This document shows, one piece after another, positions 31,272-40,700 of a DNA stretch of 48,270 bases. The DNA comes from Hyphochytrium catenoides (lineage: Eukaryota; Sar; Hyphochytriomycetes; Hyphochytriales; Hyphochytriaceae): NCBI GenBank assembly GCA_900088475.1, contig FLMG01000570.1, forward strand, positions 1 to 48,270, in the 5' to 3' direction. Position 1 is the first letter of the stretch; each line of letters starts with the position of its first letter. A program made the position numbers and the translations under genes. The notes below the pieces were generated by a model that was not told where the DNA came from, did no database searches, and saw only the letters and a program-made list of their open reading frames with translations.

Positions 31272-34197
31272 TTAGCGGGAGACATCCTTGAAGAGATCGT
31301 AGGCCTTGTATTCGGCCAAATACTTGGGGTTGACTCCGTTCTTCTCTAAGAGCTTCAGCTGTTCTTGGCGAAACTGTTCCAGCGCCTCGAGCTCAGCCTT
31401 CGCGTCCTCCTACAAAAGGAAGTTTAGAGGCGTTCTAGCAAGCCCAAAAGATTAGAGCAGGGAATGACCTTTAGCTTTGCTCCCTCGTCAAATTTGGCCT
31501 TCCTGGTCAGCGCTTTCCGATCCTGGGCCTCATTGATCTGCCGCAATATTTGTTTTCTGAACTCAAGTCGGTCCTGCTGTTCCTTTCTGTCCATCTCTTG
31601 TTGCCTAGCAGAATAGGATACGCATCAAATAAGGAACACAAGCGATAGACAGTAAAAGTGTAGTTCAATGCCTGAGACATTGCTCGCTCCGTGCTTCAAC
31701 ATCTACATACACAGTGGAAAAATATACCTCTCTCTGTCCTGGATGATCTTTGCCATGGCTTCGTCGTACTCTTGCTTCTGCTTTCTAAGCTCCTCCTGCA
31801 GCGTGAGTTCCTTCGTTCTTTCCTGCGAAATAAGGCTATAAATAACAACTAGGATAATGAACTCAAAAGAGAAATCAGGGTTAGCGGCAGCGAGTCCAGT
31901 CGTGGCTCGGTCAGCTAACCAGGGCCTTTTGAGGGAGGAAATGGAAATGGGCCGAGGATCAAACAAAGCGAACAATCTGCCGATGTCCCAACGTACTGCT
32001 TGCTTTCTTGACTCCATTATCATCTTCATGTCGTCCTGTTTTCGTTTCTGCTTCGCTAGCTCAGCCTGGCGATCTGCGCGGTTCTTAGCCTCAAAGGCTC
32101 GCTTCATCCTGAGCTCGTCGAGCTCGGACTAGAACGCACAGGAGGTGAGAGTCAATGGTCAGAGGCACAGGGAACTGTGGCTAAGTAGACTATGGGAGTG
32201 ACTCTCTCGTTCCAAGTCCCCTTTATAACACTGGGTCTCTCTGTGCCTCCACAAAAGCTCATTCTTGCTTTCTTCTCTGTTGGCAGCTCTCTGCTTTCGA
32301 AACACTTTCCTCTAGAGTCTTGATTCTTGTCCACGCGTGCTTAGTGATGTCACTGTCCACGTTCCCACGAACTCATCTCCCTTGTTATCTCTTAGTTTAC
32401 CTGCATGGTCTGGCTCTTCTCTTGCATAGAGCGGAGTCTGTTGCAGAGATCATCTGCTTCCTTCTTCTTCCTTTCATTTTCTTCTTCCCTTTGTCTGGGA
32501 AGCGAGTTAAGTGCTTAGTAGGGTCCGTCCGGTGCTATAAGCCGTTTACTAATGGCTGTGTCCGCTTACCGCAGCTCTTCGTCCTTCTTCCGCATGTACT
32601 CTAATATCTTATCGTTCTCCAGTTTTTCTAGCTTTGCCTCCTCCAGCCGCTTTTTGAGTATAAGCTCATTGGCCTTTTTTATCTCGATTGCCATCTCGGC
32701 GTTTCTCCTCCTCTTCTCTTCTTCTTCTTCCTGTTCCGCCAGCTGTGAAAGAAGTAACTAGTAAGGCCTAAGGCCTTCTACTACCACTGGGGTGGTAGAT
32801 CGAGTAACAGTGGACTGTCACCTGGAGCTGTTTAATCTTCTCCAGCATATCTTGTCCCTCCTTTAAGCGTTCTTGATTTATCTTGTTCTTTTCTTTGTTC
32901 CTCTCTGCTATCTGATGCTCTAACACTTCCCTATGGTTTTTCAGTTATCAGACTTTTTTGCAACTCCCAGCGGTTAGTGACACAGACAGCAAGAGCGATA
33001 GATCAACCGGGAGGATACGGCTTTGGTACCTGTCTTTGTGACGTTCATCACGTTTTTTTGTCTCTATTTCTTCCCTCCTTTTCAAGTCTTCCAGTCGTGC
33101 GATCTCCATCTGAAGAGAAAGCTTTTTATCACTAAGCTTCTCTCGCTGAGCCTTTTCTTCGCGGCTGCCTAGTTGCTGGTCTCGGAGGGTGAAAGTCTGA
33201 GCTTTCATTGCCAGATTATTAAGTCTTTTAATCGTGTCGTGCTGAGCCTGCCGCAGCTCCGTCGCTGCAAAGTTTGAATGTCATGGGAGGAGCTAGGGTC
33301 AACGTTTCTAGGATATCCTACGAACACCTTTGCCTGACTCCAGCGACTCCATACCGATCTAATTTATCAGTTCCTCTCTCCTTCATGGTAAGATGTGGCC
33401 GCAGATGTGACCTCTCAGCCATAATACTAACTCAAGTCTCACACATCGTTTTCACAAGATGAAGCCTAGCCTGCTGCTCCTCTTTATTCACTGACCTCTC
33501 TCTAGAATGTGCCTGTTTTGTTCCTCCTGCTGAAGCTCGATATCGGACTTTGGCTTCCGCTTTTTGCTTTCCGCTTCGAGTTGCATCATCTTCACCTATG
33601 ACTCTTATAAGCATTTCGCCGAAGCAGGGACCGAATAGGGATGCGCCCTTACCTTCCTTCTCATGGATTCTTCCCGAAGAAGCTCAAGTTCTCGTTCGTG
33701 CTCTCGTTCTATTGTTTGCCTTTCTTCAAAAGTAAGTATTCTGGAGGATTGCTGCCAGTACATATATTTAGGCGATAAGACACATTCAGCAGAACAATCA
33801 GGCGGGGAAAATATCACTAAGCCGCGGGAAACGTTACCTTCAGCCGTTCTAGGTCGTCAGAGCGCAAGCTCAGCCTCTTCTCGCGACTGCCATCTCCGAC
33901 ATATTTTCTATGGGTAGGAAAGCAACAAGAATTTTTTTACCACTTTCAACCAAGTCGCAGCAATTGGGGTCAGTCCGTGTACCTGCCCGCAAGCTCAGCT
34001 GCTGCATTGACTGCTTGACCTGCGTCATCTGTGTGGTTGTTGTTACCCATAATACCTGAAGACTTTGCTGCAACCTTCGTCGTCTTATTATCAGCGCTGG
34101 AGTCTGCTTTCGTTGCTCTAGTTGGCTTATCTTTCCTCCTGTTGCCGAAAAGACTCTCATCCACGGAGCTGGGTTTACTGTACAGCATACGGGTCAT
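31272..34197 (-). CDS. CFAP45: CFAP45 (CCDC19), axonemal microtubule inner protein
   Basis: CFAP45 lies inside doublet microtubules of motile cilia. The gene starts near ATG 34197 with 'SKPSSVDESLFGNRRK', matching the conserved VDESLFG motif at the N-terminus of the animal protein. Many short exons then encode an almost unbroken charged helix ('RQAELAKQKRKQDDMKMIME', 'EKLSDKKLSLQMEIARLEDL', 'RQTIEREHERELELLREES'). The C-terminus 'KNGVNPKYLAEYKAYDLF' matches the family ending (GLPEKYxxEAERKA). The stop is TAA at 31272-31274. An upstream exon could splice into this gene ahead of the ATG (see the next entry). I did not resolve all exon joins in the low-complexity helix. Its presence is the best evidence that the organism builds motile cilia. 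Confidence 0.85.
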
Positions 34198-34249
34198 GGT
34201 TCTCGAATCGGCTTAAGGTTGAAGTGACGAAGTGATAAATGACAAAAAA

Positions 34250-34700
34250 ATATGTTCCGGGTCCACTTTGTCTTCCGTCCGGTTGATTGGAGCCTTTCCC
34301 CTGTTTCTGAGTGAGGATATGATGAGAACAAAGCCGCCGCAGTTTTTCAGCAGCACCAGCTATCAATGAGCTCTCGCCTCCCAAATCGATGAGCTGACTT
34401 AGACTACCACTGAGTCTTCTTTTTGTATCCGCCTCCTTCAGCGCATCCTGTAGCTTGAGCCGATGAAGTAAACAGACAGATCAGACTGAGGTGTACCTCC
34501 TGCTGCCGTGTCTCCTCCCCGTGTCGATGCTGGTGGAGGCCGTCTTGATGAAAGGACCATTCTTCTCCATTCCCATTGTCCTGTCACCAGCTCACCTGTC
34601 TCAATCAGGCCCAGGCTGCTTGATCAGCTAGCTACACAGGAAGAGGAAGAGGAGCTTGCAGTGAGCAGCTTCCGCATCCGTTTCATCTCACCCCGTTTCC
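34250..34700 (-). CDS. Coiled-coil exons: separate small gene or N-terminal extension of CFAP45
   Basis: Two exons on the minus strand read as helix-forming protein: 'GLHQHRHGEETRQQE' and then 'LQDALKEADTKRRLSGSLSQ' and 'LIDLGGESSLIAGAAEKLRR'. They join in phase across a 44-bp intron. The frame continues toward 34270. A GTGGAC donor there could splice, with a 54-bp intron and matching phase, to sequence just ahead of the CFAP45 ATG ('DSRTMTRMLYS'). In that case these are 5' exons of CFAP45. Otherwise the frame runs to a TAA at 34175, overlapping the CFAP45 start. The first exon was not found with confidence; an ATG near 34690 is a candidate. Confidence 0.45.
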
Positions 34701-34734
34701 GATCTTGGCGTTAGCGGCTTTACGTCTGGGGGAC

Positions 34735-35340
34735 TAATTGACTGGGCCTGTGAAACGGTTGCCTGGTTCGGTAGTTACCTTTAATTGATTATCATAAAGA
34801 TAAGCGCAAGTTGGTGCTGCCAATTATTTTCAATTTGGCAAGTCAAGTACTGTAGAGTTGTTCAAGTTCTTCTGGCCTAGGTACTTGAACTTACTTTTAC
34901 TCAGTCCAGGTGATTAGTGTTTGTTTGAAGGAAGGCTTTGCGGGCTTAGAAACTTGTAGTTCCCATAGGAACAAGAGAATATTTATTGTTAAATTTACCA
35001 AATCCATGAATGTCAAGAAGGTGTAACCATACAAGCAGAAAGATGAACAAGGAGACAGATTTCAGGAGAGTGGGAACGGCAGAAGTAGGAGACAGAGACA
35101 GCACGAGACAGAGGAAGGACAATATCTTGTAAGAAGGAGCCTTTGTGATCTGACCACTGATCTATCATGCTTCCATCTCACCCTTCGTTTCCCTTACACT
35201 ACAGTACCACCTCGTTTTTGCTGTGTTGGCTTAGTGTTGGCTTTCTCTCTGTCTGACCAAGTTTCCATCCCTGAACGCACACTATCCTATGACAGCATCC
35301 TACGACTCCTAGCAGTAGGAGGAACCAACTTCGCGCGGCT
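34735..35340. other. AT-richer intergenic region
   Basis: About 600 bp between the coiled-coil exons and the next gene. The composition is more AT-rich than neighbouring exons (for example 34780-34830 and 34970-35000). I see no coding frame with splice support on either strand, nor any RNA gene signature. Confidence 0.35.
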
Positions 35341-35353
35341 GGGTCAGCAGCCG

Positions 35354-35400
<47 letters not shown>

Positions 35401-35450
35401 AGCAGAAGGAGAAGCAGAAGCAGAAACAGCAGCAGAAGCAGTAGACCTAG
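35354..35450. repeat. TCA trinucleotide microsatellite running into a GCA/GAA-rich tract
   Basis: Twelve perfect 'tca' units at 35354-35389 run straight into a 'gca' series and then an imperfect A/G-rich series. On the minus strand one frame gives Ala-rich sequence followed by twelve Asp and a stop at 35344-35346. On the plus strand one frame gives Ser then Ala/Glu. Which frame, if any, is translated is unclear. Confidence 0.8.
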
Positions 35451-35489
35451 GAGTAGTCTTTGCCGCACTGTCCGCATCCTGCGACTGTT

Positions 35490-36058
35490 TCAGCCGTTGT
35501 CTGATTTATCGTCAGGGGATTCCTCATTCTTTCTATTTCTTCCTCGAGCGTGACTTGGTGAAAAGTAAGGAATCAGCCTCAGGAACTTACCGCCCTCGAC
35601 TCCTCGCTTTGACATCTCGGCGTCGCGCACTTCGTACTGTACGAATTCGGCTAATATATCTCTGCTGCTTGCTTTGGGGTTACTTCTTGTTCCACTCCGG
35701 ATGTGGCATCTGCTTTAGTGGCCTGTCCTCTTCTCACCACCCCTTCTTTTCACGAGGTTCCCCGCAGGATTCCATCTATTTGCATGCTGCCTCTTTACTG
35801 AGACTCCTCGATTTCGACTTCAGTGCTGCACGTTCTTGCTCAGTTGTATACTCCAACCCTGCATCTTATTCGCCGAAGCGTAGAACGCTCAACGGTGTGC
35901 CACTAACCCCATATCTTGCCCATCTCGTCCTCAAATAGGTGGCCATCAGACTTCCAGTGGGTGTTTGCTTTCTCCTGTGCCTGCTTGCAAAGGCTTACAT
36001 TGAAGCGAAGGACGTAAGGTGCACCAGCGACTGGCTGTTCCCAACGAGAAGCTCTCAT
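35490..36058 (-). CDS. Hypothetical protein divergent from RING1
   Basis: The first exon starts at ATG 36058 and reads 'MRASRWEQPVAGAPYVLRF', then 'HWKSDGHLFEDEMGKIW'. A 43-bp intron leads in phase to 'DAGLEYTTEQERAALKSKSR'. Further down, 'ILAEFVQYEVRDAEMSKRGV' is clearly protein-like. The joins at the 3' end are ambiguous. One chain ends at TGA 35490-35492, one at a TAG near 35653, and one would run through the Asp-encoding microsatellite to 35344. A + strand frame of 234 codons overlaps but has no ATG. I do not recognise the family. Its ATG is only 16 bp from that of RING1. Confidence 0.5.
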
Positions 36059-36074
36059 CGTCGGAGCGCTAGTT

Positions 36075-37560
36075 ATGGCACCCCCAGGCAAAGGGGATAG
36101 CGGACATGTCCGGGTAGGTGAATTACCGATATTCTTGCCCCCCACTCTACGGTGATTTCTTTGCTCAGCATCTTGCGTTTCCCGTTGTTCTGCGTCACGA
36201 ACAGCCAAAGTCCTTGGCCGAGAATGAGTTCGTTGATTTACCCGATATGAAAGATGTCAAGCTTTTGGGTGATGGACCCATCAACGAGATCAGTGCATGG
36301 CAAGAGCGGGAAGAAATTGAGGGATTAACCTTGTACGATATCTATAGAAAACCAAGGAAGCAGGTACGTTGAAAGCAAATAGAAGAGGCACCTGTAGAAT
36401 GACCTGATCTAATGATGTTATCTTATTGCAAATGAAGATCAGTGACGATAGAGAAGTGGAGATTGAATGCAGAAAGCTGAACACTGAGCTCACTTGCCCT
36501 GTCTGCCTCGGTATATTGCGAGAGACTATGGTTGTTATGGAGGTACTGCGGCTTTGCTTTATCATCGCGAATGGTAGAGTCTAAATTGCCACTATACGTG
36601 TTAGTGCCTACATCGGTTCTGTTCACAGTGCATCACGAAGTCATTACGAGTCGGCCGAAAGGAGTGCCCATCTTGCCGTATCCATGTTCCGTCTAAGAGA
36701 TCTTTGCGGTAAGTTTGTCTTGGTTTCGGCCTCCTCAGTTGTTCGGCTAGTGATTGCACCATGCTGCTGCAGACCCGATCCGAACTTCGATGCGCTTATT
36801 GCTACCTTGTACCCTAACCTGGAGGCTTACGAACAACAAGAGGAAAAACTGTTTGAAGAGATGAATAAGAGAGCGGTGGTGAATGCATTCGCTCACGCTT
36901 GCAAGAAGGGTCAGGAGCGGCAGTTGGCTAACAGGAGAAAGGTAGGGGCTCCGGGGCAGCAAGTTAGCGTTGCCCAGATTCACCTTAGTTTGCGTCACAG
37001 AGGAGCCTACCCGCTCAGCCGTCGCGTCCTGCTCCCGGAGAGACTGCAAAGTCAAAACAAGGCAACATTGCCGGGACGAAACAGGCGGAGCCTAGCCGTA
37101 CTGCGGAGAAGTCCAAACGTATCAAGAGAGAGGTAAGCTTAGACTAGAACACCTTTCTATCGAAAATGCTGTCTAAAGCTAGACGAACTGGCAGATTGAC
37201 CCTGCCGAAATGATTGATTTCATACTTCGGAAGCATCCCCTCGAGAACCGAGTCAAAAAGCTGGACCGAGAGTTCCTCAGGACCTCAAAACAGATCAGAG
37301 TAAGAAATGGAACGGCGCATGTGGTCGCTAAACCGTTCTGAATGAGGCACTTGCAGGTCGGGCATCTGCTTCGCTTTTTAGGCAAGAAACTGAACCACGA
37401 GAATCATGATGACTTTGAGATTATTATGCTCCTAGGCGGCAAGGGGCTCATCCTGGATACACGCCTGACTATCAGGGAGTTGTCGCAAAATTTCTGGGAT
37501 GATCGAAAGGAAATGGTGCTTCATTACCGATTGCGTCCTGAGGCCCAGATGGCGTCTTAA
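36075..37560 (+). CDS. RING1/RING2-like PRC1 E3 ubiquitin ligase
   Basis: RING1 proteins are the catalytic core of Polycomb repressive complex 1 and mono-ubiquitinate histone H2A. Eight exons join in phase: 36075-36113, 36205-36363, 36438-36542, 36605-36708, 36773-36941, 37001-37132, 37195-37299 and 37357-37560, giving 338 residues. The RING finger spans about residues 77-120 (C-P-V-C near '[18 protein letters not shown]', then '[15 protein letters not shown]' and '[16 protein letters not shown]'). The diagnostic '[20 protein letters not shown]' after the RING is shared by animal and plant RING1. A basic linker leads to a C-terminal RAWUL-like domain ('[10 protein letters not shown]', '[18 protein letters not shown]', '[10 protein letters not shown]'), which binds CBX/RYBP-type partners in animals. 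The N-terminal exon is short. A hairpin spans the stop codon. Confidence 0.9.
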
Positions 37561-37575
37561 CTCAGGACGCAATCG
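37528..37575 (+). other. Stem-loop overlapping the RING1 stop codon
   Basis: The arms 'cgattgcgtcctgag' (37528-37542) and 'ctcaggacgcaatcg' (37561-37575) are perfect 15-bp complements around an 18-nt loop that contains the TAA at 37558-37560. One further block pairs outside the arms with a one-base bulge ('acc' against 'ggt'). The 5' arm is coding ('YRLRPEA') and the 3' arm is 3' UTR. Confidence 0.7.
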
Positions 37576-37769
37576 GGTTAACTCCTTGCTACTCTATTTC
37601 CCTGGTCTTTCTCGGCCTCTCCTTCACTTGTTCTGCTACCCCCAATCTCCAAGATTACCTCAACGCACCTCGAGCTATAAATGGCCGGTGTCAATGTAAC
37701 TTTATCCCGCAGCGAGAGACTCTGTTCATATAAGGAGCATGCATTTCAAATCTGTGGTGTACCAAAGAA

Positions 37770-40700
37770 ATGGACATTCAGCACCTAATAAACTTCCCAT
37801 TGTTAGACCCCCGAGCTTTAGAACGCATCAGGGCACAGCTTGCCGAGGGTTGGCGGGAGTGGGCAGCAGATTGAATAGCCCTCTTTGGATCAGAGCAAAG
37901 CGTCTTCCATGGGACTTTTCGCGTTGCCTCATCCCTTGTACTTGACCTTATTGGTCTCTCCTGAGCCGACTGATCTCTTCGACGTGGGTCAGCATTGCCT
38001 CTGTCTCTACGCTGTCAGTCTCTGACTGCCGGCAAACTGAGCGGCAAGCGTCATTGACTCGAGCGCGATCTCCCTAATAGACCTTGGGAAAGCCCTTCTA
38101 CCCAGAAGCCCCACCCACCCTGCAGCTGTAAGTAGGTTGTATTTGACAGAAACCTCTACCACCCACCATTGCGTCCGTTTCAGTAGGCGAGCTTCGTCAC
38201 CGCTTTTATCTGGGTAAGGAAAGGAGCCAAAAGATGCGATTGATGACTCTTCTGACTGCTGCGCGTGGATTTGTCCGCTACCCCGGGCCCGCCGCTGCTT
38301 ATCTGCTAATTATTTCTGGCCTGGGCATCTCCTTCATGGAAAGAAGTGAGTGCTCGACCTGCTGAGGCGACCGAGCAGCTTCTAAATGAACTAGCTTGAA
38401 CTCAAGCAGCTGTTAGGCTTAGAGTGTAAGAAGGAAAAGCCAGCCATCATGAAGAAGGTGAAGGAAGTGCTCAAGAGTCAGGCAGGAACCATCTCGGGAG
38501 CGTTTGGTGTGCCGATACCTGATGAGGCCCCGCCAGATAGCCCTGTCAAGCAGTCGTCTCCTTCAGCCACAGAGCCAACTAGCTTCTCTTTGCCGAGCGA
38601 GTACATTGCAGCACCACAGCACAAGCGCAAGTCTGGTAAGATCCCTCGAAGACAAGTTCCTTCTTTGGCTTGCTGACATGTCCAGCAGTCATGGCGCCTT
38701 TTAAGATCACGGAAGCAGAGAAAGAGACCATGTCACGGAGCTTCAACCCTGCCGTGGTCTCATTCATTCGTGATGATTGGATCATGAAGCAGATGAAGAA
38801 TAGGTAGAACCTTGTTTGGTCCCAGAGTACAAAAAGCGACCTCCTACCCAGAGTCTTCAGCTTTACCATTCTTTTTTGCCTCACTCGTCCAATTCAGACT
38901 TCTGTGGCGTCATGATCTTAGGTTTCTGCGCTCACTAACTGGCTTGTCGCTCGACCCAAAAATCTATAATCTCTTTATTATAGAGAAGCAGAGTTTACAG
39001 AATTCGGGTCTGTTAGGGTGCTCGCAGGCACCTGGAATGTAAACGCCAAACGTCCAGTAGGGCCTCCCGACTGTCCGCTGGATGAATGGCTCAATGATCG
39101 GCTAGATTATCAGCCCGACATTTTCTGCATTGGGTGAGGGAGGCTTACCACTGTCGCCTTCGACCTTCCGCATCAGTCTATGCCTCTCCTGGCAGTCTCT
39201 ATCACTCTGCACATAACCTTTATCTGTTTACCTCCTCCTTTCTTGGACCCTCTTTGGGATACTTCGTAATGCATTTTGTCTCTCTGTTGTTGATATCGGA
39301 CAAAGCTCAGTGGTGGCTTCTTCTCCTAAATGTCCCTGCGGCAAGAGCCTTTTTGCTTACAAACCGACTGATTGAGATCAAATACAATCCTTTTGCCTCT
39401 TTCTTCTTGCCTCCCCATTATTGCGAAGCTTTCAAGAGATAGTGGACTTGAATGCGGCAAATGTGGTTGCGGATGGAAAAAGTAAGGAGAGGTCTCAGCA
39501 GTGGGCAGAGACTCTAGAGAAGGCTCTGAACGTCATGGGCACTGCACGATACCAGCTAGTAAGGCTATCTTTCCCGATTTCTGCTTCTCAACCTTAGTAG
39601 TGTTAGAAAGTGGACATGTAGCATAATTGCTTACTCTGATGTATGCCATTGTCTAGCTTTGCGCTTAAGATAAGCCGGACTACAAAGCATTCATTAAGTT
39701 CTCTGTTTCATCGCGACTAAACCTCCTTTACGTGTAACAGGTGATGGAGAGGCATCTGGTTGGAATTCTTTTATGCGTCTTCGTCCAAACACGCCATATG
39801 GAACATGTCTCAGAAGCAAAGGGCTGCACGGCAGGCGTAGGGGTCATGGGAGTCATGGTAGGAAGGCTCTCTTTTTGGTCTCCTGCTTATGATCCTTCCA
39901 GAGACGTCGGAGTTGGGGGTTCTGCTTCGAAAGAGTCCTCCTGTTTCTGAAGACATTTTGGCCTTACCGCTTTTTTTTTTTCAGGGCAATAAAGGCGGCG
40001 TCTCAATCCGCCTTAATTTCTATGATAGCTCCTTTTGTTTTGTCTGTGCGCACTTGGCTGCCCATCGAGAGAATGTCGCAGCAAGGAACTCAGACTTCGG
40101 CAACATTGTCAGCAAAATCTTTTTAAAGATGAGATGTCTGGTGTTAGGTATATAGGAGTCTGAAGATGTGATGCAGCTTTCCTCTTCCTTTGATGTGGCT
40201 TTCTCTTTACTTTCTTCTTCAGAATACTCATCTGCCAACCATCACATCCTCTTACTCAGCTGCCAACCATCACATCCTCAGACTCTATCTCTTCCTATTT
40301 ACTTTCTGAAGTGGAGTCTTGAGGTCTGAATTTTCCTTTTGTATCACTAGCATGGACGGAAGTTATGGGTTGCTCAATCACGATTATGTCATATGGGTTG
40401 GAGATCTCAATTATAGGATCGTTGAAGGTGAGTCAACAATGCGCAAGACACAGCCAATGGCTTTCGAAAGCGAAGAATGAAGGACAGTATAGAAGGGAAC
40501 AGAAAGTAGTGGGGAACAGTAATAGGTCTAAGAGCAAATGAACTAGAGAAAGAGATGATGGAGGAGGCAGTCAACAGCGCTGTATTCAGTTCTTCGAACG
40601 TAGAGACAAGAGGTTACGGAGAGGAAATTAAGGTGGTCTTTCTCGTTACCTTACCTTATAGACATTCCAGTAGAGGAATGCTTTGAGAAGATTGAAAAGG

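Noticed and set aside
35234-35938. 234-codon + strand ORF containing the TCA repeat
   Set aside because: It starts with GTG, has no ATG near its start, and runs antisense to exons with better protein character and splice signals.
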